Below the pieces are notes generated by a model. It saw only the letters and a program-made list of their open reading frames with translations, did not search any database and was not told the origin of the DNA. DNA of 64,000 bases from Paenibacillus ginsengarvi (lineage in GTDB: Bacteria > Bacillota > Bacilli > Paenibacillales > NBRC-103111). The stretch spans positions 175,042-239,041 of the forward strand of contig NZ_RBAH01000012.1 in assembly GCF_003626695.1 (NCBI RefSeq). Direction: 5' to 3'. Shown here piece after piece: positions 26,858 to 36,275 of the stretch. The position numbers were made by a program, and so were the translations under genes. The number at the start of each line of letters is the position of its first letter. The first letter of the stretch is position 1.

Positions 26858-27700
26858 TTGAAAAAAGCAATAAGTCTGTTGTCCGGCGCTCTGCTGGGAT
26901 TAGCGTTTCTCGGTACGTCCGCGCACGCAGAATCCTATACGGTCAAGAATGGCGACACGTTGTGGAAAATCGCCGCAGCCAGCGGGGTCAGCTTCAGCGA
27001 ACTGCAAAGCCTCAACCCTTCGGCAGGCGACATGATCTACCCGGGACAAACGATACGCTTGCCTGACACGGTGAAAGCGTATACGGTTAAGCCGAACGAT
27101 ACATTCTGGAAGGTCGCCCTGAAATTCGGCGTCACGACCCGTTCCCTAATCGATGCGAATCCGCAAATTGCAAATCCCGATATTTTGAATACAGGCGACC
27201 TCCTGCGGATTCCCGCCAAGAACTTATCCGCGTCTTCCGCCGTCACCTCAAACGCCAACGGGCAATTTCCGTTAAAGGCGAATACTTATCAGCCGTTCAC
27301 GGACAATTATGCCGAGGCACGGACATGGTCGCAGAGCGGCGAAGAAATTCGCTCGCATGAAGGCGTCGATATTTTGGCGGCCAAAGGAACCCCCGTATAC
27401 GCGGCCAAAGCCGGCAAAGTAATCCGGTACGGCTGGAACGAGCTCGGAGGATGGCGTCTGACCGTGCAGGTCGACGATTCGACCGCCTTTTACTATGCCC
27501 ATCTGTCCGGCTATGCGGACGGAATTGCGCTGGGAAGCACGATCAAGCAGGGTCAGCTGATCGGGTATGTCGGCAATACAGGGTACGGTCCAGAAGGAAC
27601 GGAAGGTCAATTCGACCCCCATCTTCATTTCGGCATTTACCAGACAAGCCCGTGGAAAGCCGTAGACCCTTACCATTACTTGAAATCGATCGAAAACTAA
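26858..27700 (+). CDS. LysM-containing M23 endopeptidase (murein hydrolase)
   Basis: About 280 residues. TTG start at 26858 gives a clean signal peptide (KKAISLLSGALLGLAFLGTS, then AHA-E). Two LysM modules follow (YTVKNGDTLWKIAAASGVSF and YTVKPNDTFWKVALKFGV), then an M23 domain with HEGVDILAAKGTPVYAAKAG and HLHFGIY, supplying the zinc ligands. Acts on peptidoglycan cross-links outside the membrane. The frame from 26819 runs through the hairpin and SD, so it is rejected. Confidence 0.92.
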   Translation: MKKAISLLSGALLGLAFLGTSAHAESYTVKNGDTLWKIAAASGVSFSELQSLNPSAGDMIYPGQTIRLPDTVKAYTVKPNDTFWKVALKFGVTTRSLIDANPQIANPDILNTGDLLRIPAKNLSASSAVTSNANGQFPLKANTYQPFTDNYAEARTWSQSGEEIRSHEGVDILAAKGTPVYAAKAGKVIRYGWNELGGWRLTVQVDDSTAFYYAHLSGYADGIALGSTIKQGQLIGYVGNTGYGPEGTEGQFDPHLHFGIYQTSPWKAVDPYHYLKSIEN

Positions 27701-27710
27701 TAACGGACGC

Positions 27711-27753
27711 AAAAATGGCGCAGCCGGTGACTTCCACCGATGCGCCATTTTTT
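27711..27753. terminator. Bidirectional terminator between M23 gene and ferritin gene
   Basis: AAAAATGGCGCA (27711-27722) pairs with TGCGCCATTTTTT (27741-27753), with a nested CCGGTG/CACCG hairpin. A and T tracts flank both sides of this convergent junction. Confidence 0.9.
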
Positions 27754-27821
27754 CATCGTTTTTTTGCCTCGAACATCCGCCTCAGGCCGTCCTGCATAAG
27801 CAGCCGCAAGCTCAAAAGCGG

Positions 27822-28325
27822 TTACGCCTCCGGCGTAAACGCGCGCTTCGCCAGCTCTGCGTCCAGCATGTAGAATGCGTTGCTGTCATTGTCGATCCGG
27901 CGCAGCTTCTGGATGATGCTGTCGAAGGTCGATTCTTCTTCCACCTGCTCGTCGATAAACCATTTCAGGAAATTGATTGTCGCATGCTCCCGCTCGTTCC
28001 AGGCCATATCGGACAAGTCGTAAATCCGCTTCGTTACCGTTTGCTCATGCTCGTACGCCTGCTCGAAGGCGTCCAGAAGCGAGCCGTATTCGTTGGACGG
28101 ATCTTTCATCCCGCTAACAACGGCGCGTTTGCCGAGTGTATTGATGAAATGGAATATTTTCATGGCATGGAACTTCTCTTCCTCAGCCTGCACGATGAAA
28201 AAGTTGGCAAACCCGTCGAAGCTTTCCGCCGAACAATAGGCAGCCATCGCCAAGTAAACCTGGGACGAATAAAACTCGTAATTCATTTGATCGTTCAGCT
28301 TGTCCAGCAATGCTCCGCTAAGCAT
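27822..28325 (-). CDS. Ferritin (Ftn-type)
   Basis: 167 residues, one four-helix bundle. Ferroxidase residues are visible in NYEFYSSQVYLAMAAYC, QAEEEKFHAMKIF and EQVEEESTFDSIIQKL. Oxidises and stores iron as a 24-mer in the cytoplasm. ATG at 28325 follows AAAAGGAGATGTTGTTTC; the longer frame to 28940 runs over the promoter of the next operon. A TATAAT lies on the minus strand about 40 bp upstream. Confidence 0.95.
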   Translation of the reverse strand: MLSGALLDKLNDQMNYEFYSSQVYLAMAAYCSAESFDGFANFFIVQAEEEKFHAMKIFHFINTLGKRAVVSGMKDPSNEYGSLLDAFEQAYEHEQTVTKRIYDLSDMAWNEREHATINFLKWFIDEQVEEESTFDSIIQKLRRIDNDSNAFYMLDAELAKRAFTPEA

Positions 28326-28452
28326 GAAACAACATCTCCTTTTCGTCGTGGAATTTTCTGCTCCTTCATTATAGCTGTAAAATTTAGCAAAACACAATGT
28401 CGCCCCGGCCAGCGTCCGAACGGCCCTTCTCCCTTTTTTCCCAAAAATATTC

Positions 28453-28481
28453 TTGACGTAGCGGTCCGATGTTTTTATAAT
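28453..28481 (+). promoter_or_regulatory. Sigma-A promoter of the SsuABC-like operon with downstream palindrome
   Basis: TTGACG (28453-28458), 17 nt, TATAAT (28476-28481). Right after the -10, at 28486-28502, lies the partial palindrome CCTATTAAATCAGTAGG, well placed to be a repressor site around +1. Its cognate regulator is not in the window. Confidence 0.82.
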
Positions 28482-28532
28482 AAAACCTATTAAATCAGTA
28501 GGAATTATTGAGATTAAGGGGATGAACGGACC

Positions 28533-29609
28533 ATGTTTCCAGGAGTGACGAAAAAGGCGAAATCCGTGCGGATTTTGGCGATAACGGCCGTAGCTGCGAT
28601 GATGATGGTAACCGCTGCGTGCGGCGGAAGCGCGAAGCAAGGAGCCGGCGGGGCTGCTCCGAGTCAGGTTGCCGAAACGAAGAAAGAAGCGAAGCCGCTC
28701 ACGGTCGGTTACTTGAACGTTATGGACGACGCGCAGGCCATGCTCGCCTACGACGCCAAAATGTACGAAAAACACGGCTTGACCGTCAAAATGCAAGCGT
28801 TCGAAAGCGGCACCGACCTGATCAAAGCGATGGTCGGCGGACAAGTAGACGCCGGCGTGCTCGGCTTTACGAATGCCGTAACGTGGGCATCCAAAGGCGC
28901 GGGGCTGAAAGTAGTCGGCGGCGCGCAGCTTGGCTTCCACAGCATTCTCGTTCGTAACGACAGCGGCATCAAGTCGGTCGAAGATCTGAAAGGCAAAAAG
29001 CTCGCTTCCCAGAAGCAGGGCAGCACGGCCGACATCGTCCTGAACGGCGTAACGCTCGCTCAGGCGAAGCTAACGAATAAAGATTTGCAGATGGTATACG
29101 CGGAACCGGCTCAGGCGATCCAGTCGCTCGCCGGCGGCGCAGTTGATGCAGCCTTCGTTTTCGAGCCGTATTCGAGAATGGCCCAGCTTACTTCTCCGGT
29201 GTCGCAAATCTATGAAATCGGCAAAGTATGGCCGTTCCCGTGCATGGTCGTCATCACGACCGACGATGTGCTGAAAAAAGACCGCGATGCGGTGAACCGG
29301 ATGCTCGACGCGCAGAAAGAAGCGATCGACCTGCTGCAAAAAGATCCGCAAAAATCGGCCGAGTACATTACAGCCCGCTTCATCCAAGGCGATTCGTTCA
29401 AAACGCAAAGCGGCGAAGTGAAAGCGACCAGCGTCATTAAAGACTCGATCGCCTCGCAAACGTTCAACTGGGAAATTACCCCGGAGCAGGTAAAACGGAT
29501 GCAGGAAATCGCCGATATTATGATCGACCAGAAGGCTCTCGACAAGCCGGTCAAAGTGGAAGACATTCTGGACCTGAGCTGGCAGAAGCAGCAGCAGGCC
29601 AAAAAATAA
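28533..29609 (+). CDS. ABC transporter substrate-binding lipoprotein, SsuA/NrtA/TauA-like
   Basis: 358 residues with signal peptide and lipobox (VTAACGG). NMT1/SsuA-type periplasmic fold: KPLTVGYLNVMDDAQAM, MVGGQVDAGVLGFTNAVTW, LKGKKLASQKQGSTADIVL, GAVDAAFVFEPYS. Family ligands include sulfonates, taurine, nitrate and thiamine precursors; the ligand cannot be read from sequence. First gene of a complete importer operon with permease and ATPase. Confidence 0.88.
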   Translation: MFPGVTKKAKSVRILAITAVAAMMMVTAACGGSAKQGAGGAAPSQVAETKKEAKPLTVGYLNVMDDAQAMLAYDAKMYEKHGLTVKMQAFESGTDLIKAMVGGQVDAGVLGFTNAVTWASKGAGLKVVGGAQLGFHSILVRNDSGIKSVEDLKGKKLASQKQGSTADIVLNGVTLAQAKLTNKDLQMVYAEPAQAIQSLAGGAVDAAFVFEPYSRMAQLTSPVSQIYEIGKVWPFPCMVVITTDDVLKKDRDAVNRMLDAQKEAIDLLQKDPQKSAEYITARFIQGDSFKTQSGEVKATSVIKDSIASQTFNWEITPEQVKRMQEIADIMIDQKALDKPVKVEDILDLSWQKQQQAKK

Positions 29610-29632
29610 GCTGAAGTAAGGGGAAGAGCCCG

Positions 29633-30451
29633 GTGAATTCGACAACCGATAAACCGAACCGCTCCGCGAAGCGGCACGGCGACGGCCTGCGCAAAACGCT
29701 GCCGTTTCTCGCCGCCGTAGGCAGCCTGCTGCTGGTATGGCAAGTCTACTCGTGGTATTTGCATAAACCGTTCCTTCTCCCGGGAGTGGCAGCCGTATTC
29801 GAGCGGCTGTTCAAAAGCTTTTCGGATGCCGACTTCATGGACGGCGTCAAGCAAAGCTTGATCCGGCTTGCCTTCGGTTATCCGATCGCCTGCGCGCTCG
29901 GGGCCGTGCTCGGTTTGCTAGCCGGTATTTCGCGCAGCTTCGCCATTTATTTGCGCAGCCTGATCTCGATTCTTCAAGCGATTCCGCCGATTACGTGGGT
30001 ACCCTTCTTCGTGATCCTGCTCGGCTTCGGAAACGCAACGATTATTACCGTCATTACGATTGCCAGCTTCTTCCCGATGGCGCTGTCGATGCTTAACTCG
30101 ACGGAAGGCGTAAGCAAGACGCATCTGGAGCTGGCCCGCGTATTCGGCGCTTCAAAGCTCCAGCAGCTTACGAAAGTATTCGCGCCCGAATCGTTCCCGG
30201 CGTTCATTACCGGCGCCCAGGTTGCCTTCGGCAACGCCTGGCGGTCGCTCATCGCCGCGGAAATGGTCGGAGGCGCGTTATCCGGCCTCGGCTACTATTC
30301 CAGATGGCGCGGCGAAGTTGCCGACATGGAAGGCGTCCTGCTCAGCATCGTGATGATCGGCACGATCGCCGTTTTTCTCGACTACGTCGTGCTGGAGCAG
30401 CTTAAGCGCAGATTGCTGAGGTACCGGTATGTGATGGGAGGCGACCGTTAA
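29633..30451 (+). CDS. ABC transporter permease, SsuC-like
   Basis: 272 residues, about six membrane helices. The cytoplasmic EAA loop reads ELARVFGASKLQQLTKVFAP, which docks the ATPase. GTG start at 29633 after AGGGGAAGAGCCCG. Its TAA overlaps the ATG of the ATPase gene by one base (TAATG). Confidence 0.9.
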   Translation: MNSTTDKPNRSAKRHGDGLRKTLPFLAAVGSLLLVWQVYSWYLHKPFLLPGVAAVFERLFKSFSDADFMDGVKQSLIRLAFGYPIACALGAVLGLLAGISRSFAIYLRSLISILQAIPPITWVPFFVILLGFGNATIITVITIASFFPMALSMLNSTEGVSKTHLELARVFGASKLQQLTKVFAPESFPAFITGAQVAFGNAWRSLIAAEMVGGALSGLGYYSRWRGEVADMEGVLLSIVMIGTIAVFLDYVVLEQLKRRLLRYRYVMGGDR

Positions 30452-31197
30452 TGCAGGAAATCCGTATCGAACGGGTAACGAAGCGATTCGGCGCGCTCGA
30501 GGTGCTGTCCGACGTCGATTTTACGATCGGGAAGGGCGAGTTCGCAGCCATCGTCGGCCCATCCGGCTGCGGTAAAAGCACCGTGCTGCGTATGATTGCA
30601 GGCCTTGATAAGCCGACAGAGGGCAAAGTGCTGGCAAACGGCAAACCGACCGGAAAGCCTTCGCCGGAGCGCGTCCTCATTTTCCAGGAACATGCCCTCT
30701 ACCCGTGGCGTACCGTTGAGGATAATGTCGGCTTCGGTCTGGAGCTGGCCAAAGTTCCGGCCCGCGAGCGCCGCGAAAGAATCGACGAGGTGCTGGAAAA
30801 GGTAGGCCTCAGCGGCTTCCAGCATTATTATCCGTCGCAGCTGTCCGGGGGGATGAAGCAGCGGGCCTCGATCGCCCGGGCGCTGATTATGAATCCCGAA
30901 GTGCTGCTGCTGGACGAGCCGTACGGCGCACTGGACGCGATCACGCGCCTGACGATGCAGAACGAGCTGATCAAGCTGTGGCGCGGCACGGGCAAGACCG
31001 TGCTGCTGATCACCCACGATATCGACGAAGCGGTTTACCTCGCCGATACGATTTATGTGATGAGCCCGCGCCCCGGGCGCATAATCAGCCGGGTGCACGC
31101 GGACATGCCGCGCCCCCGCAACCGGAATAGCACGGAGTTCATCAAGCTTCGCGAGCAGATTATGGATCATCTCGATATCGGCACGTACAGCATCTAA
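30451..31197 (+). CDS. ABC transporter ATPase, SsuB-like
   Basis: 248 residues with Walker A GPSGCGKST, Q-loop FQEHALYPWRTV, signature LSGGMKQRASIARALI, Walker B VLLLDEPYGALD and H-loop LLITHDIDEAVYLAD. Powers the upstream permease. A terminator follows. Confidence 0.94.
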   Translation: MQEIRIERVTKRFGALEVLSDVDFTIGKGEFAAIVGPSGCGKSTVLRMIAGLDKPTEGKVLANGKPTGKPSPERVLIFQEHALYPWRTVEDNVGFGLELAKVPARERRERIDEVLEKVGLSGFQHYYPSQLSGGMKQRASIARALIMNPEVLLLDEPYGALDAITRLTMQNELIKLWRGTGKTVLLITHDIDEAVYLADTIYVMSPRPGRIISRVHADMPRPRNRNSTEFIKLREQIMDHLDIGTYSI

Positions 31198-31247
31198 TCG
31201 TCCCCGCAAGTGAAGATGGCCTAGCGGGACACCGAAAGCATATACAC

Positions 31248-31285
31248 AAAGCCCACGCTCCGCAAACGGACGCGTGGGCTTTTTT
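31248..31285 (+). terminator. Intrinsic terminator of the SsuABC-like operon
   Basis: AAAGCCCACGC (31248-31258) pairs with GCGTGGGCTTTTTT (31272-31285), ending in a T-run. It also faces the stop of the convergent AraC gene. Confidence 0.92.
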
Positions 31286-31292
31286 CTTTTTT

Positions 31293-32156
31293 TCAAATGT
31301 TGCGGTACTGTTTGGGCGTAACGCCCATGCGCTTTTTGAAAATGTTGCAAAAATAGTTGAAGTTCGGCCACCCGGACTTTTCGCCGATTTCCTGCACGGA
31401 GCGGGTCGTCGTCTTCAGCAATATACAAGCCTGCTTCAGCCTGCGATCGATAATAAATTCGGTGATCGTTTTGCCGGTCGCTTTGCGGAACAGGCCGGAT
31501 GCATGATTCGGGGACAGATGAACCGCCTGGGCCAGCGACTCGAGCTGAAACTCCTTGTCGTAATTTTCGTTAATCCAATCCATCATCCGAACGACTACCG
31601 GAACTTCGGCCCGCTTCGGCTGGCGGTCAGGCTCCCCCTTCTGCCAAAGCGGATACAAAAAATGCAGCAGGGCGATGAGAAACAGCGCGTTGCCCTCCAT
31701 CGGGCTGCACATCGGACTTCGCTGCAGCCTCTCCTTGTGCTCCGCCAAAAACCGCTCGAGGGGCTCCCGCTCGGACATATACTGCACCTGCAAGCCTGCA
31801 GGATCTCCGCATATATAATCGTGAAACTGGGCAATCGAAGGAAACGCTTTCAAATATTCGGCGAAGTAGGCGACATCATACTTGATCAAGGTGCGGACAT
31901 ACGGCTGCGTCGGACTGATTTGCAGCTTCAAATAGTGGGGCTGAAACGGCTTCATGAAAATGAGCGTTCCCGGCTTCACCTCATGAATAGTCTGTTCGAC
32001 GACCAGGCTTCCGACTCCGGCATGCACATAAATGATCTCAATCCCCGGGTGAAAATGAAACAGCTGCTTGAAGCCGCGGGAATGATCGTAACAAATCTCG
32101 ATTGTAATCGGGCTGCGATCCAAATCCAGGTAAGGGCAATGTTCGAATACCAACAT
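31293..32156 (-). CDS. AraC family regulator, divergent from binding protein A
   Basis: About 287 residues: N-terminal cupin-like sensor (FHFHPGIEIIYVHAGVGSLV) and C-terminal double HTH (FQLESLAQAVHLSPNHASGL and RSVQEIGEKSGWPNFNYFCN, then GVTPKQYR). ATG at 32156 follows CAGGAGGAACT. It is divergent from lipoprotein A with a 174-bp gap, and probably regulates it. Confidence 0.92.
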   Translation of the reverse strand: MLVFEHCPYLDLDRSPITIEICYDHSRGFKQLFHFHPGIEIIYVHAGVGSLVVEQTIHEVKPGTLIFMKPFQPHYLKLQISPTQPYVRTLIKYDVAYFAEYLKAFPSIAQFHDYICGDPAGLQVQYMSEREPLERFLAEHKERLQRSPMCSPMEGNALFLIALLHFLYPLWQKGEPDRQPKRAEVPVVVRMMDWINENYDKEFQLESLAQAVHLSPNHASGLFRKATGKTITEFIIDRRLKQACILLKTTTRSVQEIGEKSGWPNFNYFCNIFKKRMGVTPKQYRNI

Positions 32157-32273
32157 AGTTCCTCCTGTGGAGCACATTAATAGTTTACTGACATTTTATC
32201 ATAACCGGGTGCAACTTTCCTACACCGGTTTTGTGATACTCTCGGGGTGTGCGGAATCGAAAGCAGGTCAAAT

Positions 32274-32287
32274 AGAGAGCGCTTTCG
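32274..32287. promoter_or_regulatory. Candidate cre (CcpA) site before binding protein A
   Basis: AGAGAGCGCTTTCG matches the cre consensus TGAAAGCGCTTTCA at 11 of 14 positions. It lies in the divergent AraC/lipoprotein A gap, 44 bp before the lipoprotein start. Suggests carbon catabolite control; unproven. Confidence 0.45.
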
Positions 32288-32330
32288 ACTGCGTCCAAAA
32301 AGAAACTCCAATTATTTGGGAGGTACTGCC

Positions 32331-33677
32331 ATGAGGAAACTAAGGGGATCATCCATGAAACTTCCAGCCGCCATGACGGCTGCCGCGCTGCTGGCATCGC
32401 TCGTCGCAGCGTGCTCATCGGGGAGCGGCACGACAAGCGGTAAAGAGACGGAGAGCGGCGTCAAAGCGCCGGAGAAAAAAGAGCCGATCGAACTTACGTT
32501 TTACTCGGAATCCGGCGACCACGATACGGAAGCGTTCATGAAGCTGTTCGGTAATAAAATCAAAGAAAAATTCCCTTATATTACGCCTAAGTTTATTCCG
32601 CGCGTCGCCGGCACCTCGATCGAGAATTTGATTACGGCCGGGCAAACGCTCGATATTTTGTACCTTTCCAGCGGACAGACGAACTTTTTGACCGATTCCA
32701 GATTGGAGTTCGACATTTCCGAGCATATCAAGAAAAATAAATACGATCTGAACCGGCTCGAGCCGACGACGATCGACATTCAGAAGCTGCTCGCAAACGG
32801 CGGCATTTATGGATTGCCTGTTTTCAACAATACGATGACCATGTTCTACAACAAAGATTTGTTCGATAAATTCGGCGTCGCCTATCCGAAGGACGGACTG
32901 TCCTGGGATCAGGTGTACGATCTCGTCAAGCCGCTGTCGCGTACGGACGGCGGGGTGCAGTATCAGGGCTTTACGCTCTCGATGTCTCACAGCATGCTCG
33001 TCAACCAGTTCTCGATCCCTTATACCGACAACCAGAACAAAGTGAATTTCACCTCGGACCAGTTCAAGAAGCTGTTCGATATGTGGACGAGATTTTACCA
33101 TCTGCCGGGCAATGAAGTGGACAGCAAAACCGTAAGCTATTCGGTGCAGGTGAACAAGTTCGATCAGGAAAAGTCGATCGCGGTATACCTCGGTCTCGCG
33201 GCCCTCGGACCGGCCAGATTTAAGGAAAACCTGAACTGGGACGTCGCCTCTTTCCCGGAATGGAAAGAAAAGCCGGGGATCGGGCCACAGCCGTACCCGT
33301 CCTACTTCTATATAACGAACATGAGCAAGAAAAAGGATGACGCGTTCGAGGTCATCGCGTACCTCACTTCAGATGAGTTCCAGAGCCATCTGGCGAAAAA
33401 CGGGATGTTCCCGACGCTTAAAAACCGCGACGTGATGAAAGATTTCGGCAAAGACGTGCCATACCTCTCCAAGAAAAATATAAACGCCTTCCTGCCGAAA
33501 ACATTCGCTCCGCCGGCCAAGCCGTCTCCCCACACCGCCATCGGCGCGAAGCATTTGACAACCGCCTTCAACGCCGTACTGCTGAAGCAGAAAGATATCA
33601 ACACGGCGCTGCGCGAAGCGGAGGAAGCCGCGAACAAGGAAATTCAGACGAAGCTTTCCGGCACGACGGCCAAATAA
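32331..33677 (+). CDS. Orphan family-1 solute-binding lipoprotein A
   Basis: 448 residues: signal peptide and lipobox (SLVAACSS, lipid Cys), Ser/Gly linker, then a family-1 extracellular binding fold. Shared motif of the seven window paralogues: FYNKDLFDKFGVAYPKDGLS followed by DGGVQYQG; C-terminal KDINTALREAEEAANKEI. ATG at 32331 follows TGGGAGGTACTGCC. No permease or ATPase is adjacent; it is followed by a terminator. Sugar- or oligosaccharide-type ligand is likely by family. Confidence 0.9.
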   Translation: MRKLRGSSMKLPAAMTAAALLASLVAACSSGSGTTSGKETESGVKAPEKKEPIELTFYSESGDHDTEAFMKLFGNKIKEKFPYITPKFIPRVAGTSIENLITAGQTLDILYLSSGQTNFLTDSRLEFDISEHIKKNKYDLNRLEPTTIDIQKLLANGGIYGLPVFNNTMTMFYNKDLFDKFGVAYPKDGLSWDQVYDLVKPLSRTDGGVQYQGFTLSMSHSMLVNQFSIPYTDNQNKVNFTSDQFKKLFDMWTRFYHLPGNEVDSKTVSYSVQVNKFDQEKSIAVYLGLAALGPARFKENLNWDVASFPEWKEKPGIGPQPYPSYFYITNMSKKKDDAFEVIAYLTSDEFQSHLAKNGMFPTLKNRDVMKDFGKDVPYLSKKNINAFLPKTFAPPAKPSPHTAIGAKHLTTAFNAVLLKQKDINTALREAEEAANKEIQTKLSGTTAK

Positions 33678-33693
33678 GAGAATCACCAGCCAG

Positions 33694-33737
33694 GCCCGCC
33701 CAGGGTGTCACTTTTGACGCGCCGGGCGGGCTTTTTT
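33694..33737 (+). terminator. Terminator after binding protein A
   Basis: GCCCGCCC (33694-33701) pairs with GGGCGGGC (33724-33731) around a GTGTCA/TGACGC inner hairpin, then six T. The terminator after binding protein B (36276-36320) is clearly similar in sequence, suggesting it was copied together with the gene. Confidence 0.9.
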
Positions 33738-33763
33738 GTACGAAAGCGATTGCAAAATGATGA

Positions 33764-34690
33764 CTAATCGTCGCGAGTGAATCGAAAAAACGGTTTCCCC
33801 GTTACGAATCTTACATCAATCGTCCGCGAATAGTCCGATGGCGTCATGCCTGTCATATTTTTGAACTGCCGGGAAAAGCTATGCACGTTGTTATAGCCCA
33901 GACATTCGGCGATTTCGGTAAAATTGTACTGCTCGTCGGCAATCATCCGCTTTGCGTGTTCAATTTTCATCAGTCGCCAATATTCCATAATCCCGTACCC
34001 CGTTTGCGCCTTGAACTTTGTCTTCAGCTGGGTTCGTCCGATTGCAAACTGGTTGCAAAGTTCGTCTATCGATAAATCTTCCGCCGCAATATGCCGAGTC
34101 ATATATTCAATGAGCTTTAGCACTTCGCTCGTTTGCTGGTTGTCCTTCATGACGGATGCCGGCTTCGCATGGTCGCTTCGCCTTTCGCCATTGCGAATTA
34201 ATTCCAGCAAAAAGATTTCCAAATAGTTAATAATAAGCTGCTCCGTGCCGAATTTGGCCCCTTCCCACCGGTTCGGAAATCTCATTCGCGCGGAATCGAC
34301 AGGAGGATCGAACGCCTCCGTTCCGATTTTGACCAGGTTTGTCAGAAGCTGGAGCTCCTGCTGCTCAAGCCTGAATTGATGATGAGGAAAAAAGCTCATG
34401 CACGCCGCATCACATTCAAACGACAAATTGACCAATACCGGACTGTCTTCGGGATTTGTTTTCCCGACATGAAATAAATTGGGCTTGTAAAAAATAATGT
34501 CTCCTTGATTCAAGTCGTACCGGCCGATATCCGTAAATACTTCAACCTGCCCTTGGTCGATGTATGCAAATTCCCAAAAATCGTGACTCTCGCCGACGCT
34601 GAAATATTGTTTGGGCAGTTGACGGTATGAAAACGAGATGATCGTTTCGATGGACAGCTCTCTATGCAGCCGATACCTCGGAAACCTCAT
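33764..34690 (-). CDS. AraC family regulator, divergent from binding protein B
   Basis: 308 residues: cupin-like N-terminal domain (SHDFWEFAYIDQGQVEVFTD, DLNQGDIIFYKPN), a linker helix bundle, and C-terminal double HTH (LSIDELCNQFAIGRTQLKTK, FTEIAECLGYNNVHSFSRQF, GMTPSDYSR). ATG at 34690 lies after GGAGGAGG; upstream frame is not conserved-looking. Divergent from lipoprotein B with a 178-bp gap. Confidence 0.9.
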   Translation of the reverse strand: MRFPRYRLHRELSIETIISFSYRQLPKQYFSVGESHDFWEFAYIDQGQVEVFTDIGRYDLNQGDIIFYKPNLFHVGKTNPEDSPVLVNLSFECDAACMSFFPHHQFRLEQQELQLLTNLVKIGTEAFDPPVDSARMRFPNRWEGAKFGTEQLIINYLEIFLLELIRNGERRSDHAKPASVMKDNQQTSEVLKLIEYMTRHIAAEDLSIDELCNQFAIGRTQLKTKFKAQTGYGIMEYWRLMKIEHAKRMIADEQYNFTEIAECLGYNNVHSFSRQFKNMTGMTPSDYSRTIDVRFVTGKPFFRFTRDD

Positions 34691-34868
34691 GTTCGATATG
34701 CCTCCTCCATATGAACCCGAGTCTACTAACGCCCACCTGCTCGCTACTCGCTCATTATAACGCGATCGTCCAGTTTGGTAAAAGAACCGACCAAGCAGAT
34801 AAATCATTTTGCCAGAAGGAATTTTATAATAACGTTGAAGTCATACATGAAAAAAGGGGACTGTGACC

Positions 34869-36185
34869 ATGAACGTTCAGAAAGGAACAAGCTCGCTGCT
34901 TATTGCGGCGCTGACGTTGACGACGGCAGCATGTGGAACGGGGAATACGGGCGCGAAGGATGACGGCAAGTTGCCAGCATCCAAAAGTGCGGAACAAAAG
35001 CCGGTTGAATTGACATGGTATCATGTGCCGGCCGACGGCCCGGTCGGAGACGCATTTCAGCAGCAGTACGGACAACTGATCGCGAAAAAATACCCGAACC
35101 TCTCGTTCAAAGTGCTCGTCAACAAAGAGGAGAATACGTTAGCCAATGTGGTCGTCTCCAAAACGAATCTTGACGTCATGCTCGCCTCCTTCGCTTCGCT
35201 GCCGGCGGTGAAGGATAACGGACTGCTCGGCGACCTGTCCGATCTGGTCAAGAAACATAACTTTGATCTGAACCGGATCGAAACAGCATCGCTCGATATG
35301 ATGCGCAGCCTGGATACCGGGAAACTGGTTGCATTGCCGCTTTATGAGCTCCGGTTCGTTTTGTACTACAACAAAGACTTGTTCGACAAGTTCGGCGTGC
35401 CCTATCCGAAAAACGGATTGACCTGGGAGGAAATGATCGACGTATCCAAACGAATGACCCGTTCCGAAGGCGGAGTTACGTATCGCGGCTACGTGGGACC
35501 GCCATCGAATTTTATTAATGCCAATCAATACGGATATGATTTTATCGACGCGAAGACGAACCGGGCTATCATCAATACCGACAACTGGAAAAAAATCGCG
35601 GATAAATTCATTCCGATCTATACAGCGCCAGGCTACAACGCAGTCAAAGAGGCATACGGGTACGATCTGTTCCTGAAGGAAAAAACAGCGGCGATGACTA
35701 GCGCTTACAACTCGTACGCCGCAACGGTAAACGCCAATGTGCCGAACTGGGACGCCGCCAGCTTTCCGGAAATGGGCGACTTAAAAGGAGTAGCGTCACA
35801 GCCCTATCCTGTCGTCTTGACCGTGCCAACAACGAGCCAGCACCGCGACGAAGCGTTTCAAGCGATTGCCCAGTTGCTAACGGACGAAGTGCAGCAAGAA
35901 CGCGCATCGAAGCTGGCATTCCTCGCTCCGCTGAAAAATCCGGACGTGAAGTCCGCATTCGCCCGCGACGTAGCCGATTGGAAGGGCAAAAACATTAGCG
36001 CGGTCACGGCGCAAAAAGGGCCTAAAACGATTGCGTACAACCAGTATAATACTTCAGCGGCAGCGGCGATCGGCAATGCGATGATGGCGGTTATTGACGG
36101 GTCGAAAGATATCAACACCGCTCTGCGCGAAGAGGAAGAAAAGCTAAACAAACAGATTACGGCAGATGAAGCGGCCAAAAAGTAA
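34869..36185 (+). CDS. Orphan family-1 solute-binding lipoprotein B
   Basis: About 438 residues. Lipobox LTTAACGT, linker, binding fold with LYYNKDLFDKFGVPYPKNGL, SEGGVTYRG and C-terminal KDINTALREEEEKLNK. ATG at 34869 follows AAGGGGACTGTGACC; GTG at 34863 is an in-frame alternative. A TATAAT at 34825-34830 is the probable -10. No transport partners adjacent; terminator follows. Confidence 0.9.
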   Translation: MNVQKGTSSLLIAALTLTTAACGTGNTGAKDDGKLPASKSAEQKPVELTWYHVPADGPVGDAFQQQYGQLIAKKYPNLSFKVLVNKEENTLANVVVSKTNLDVMLASFASLPAVKDNGLLGDLSDLVKKHNFDLNRIETASLDMMRSLDTGKLVALPLYELRFVLYYNKDLFDKFGVPYPKNGLTWEEMIDVSKRMTRSEGGVTYRGYVGPPSNFINANQYGYDFIDAKTNRAIINTDNWKKIADKFIPIYTAPGYNAVKEAYGYDLFLKEKTAAMTSAYNSYAATVNANVPNWDAASFPEMGDLKGVASQPYPVVLTVPTTSQHRDEAFQAIAQLLTDEVQQERASKLAFLAPLKNPDVKSAFARDVADWKGKNISAVTAQKGPKTIAYNQYNTSAAAAIGNAMMAVIDGSKDINTALREEEEKLNKQITADEAAKK

Positions 36186-36275
36186 ACTTCACACGGACCC
36201 GTTCAAGAAACGGTTCCCTATGTGGACGAGCTTATAAGCTTATCGGCACTACGGCCAAGTAATATCCGCTTGCCC

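Noticed and set aside
27822..28940. Ferritin gene extended to 372 residues
   Set aside because: The extra part overlaps the promoter and start of the SsuA-like gene; ATG at 28325 has a good SD and gives normal ferritin length.
33743..33757. cre-like site TTGCAATCGCTTTCG (minus strand)
   Set aside because: Lies between a terminator and the 3' end of a convergent gene, not at a promoter.
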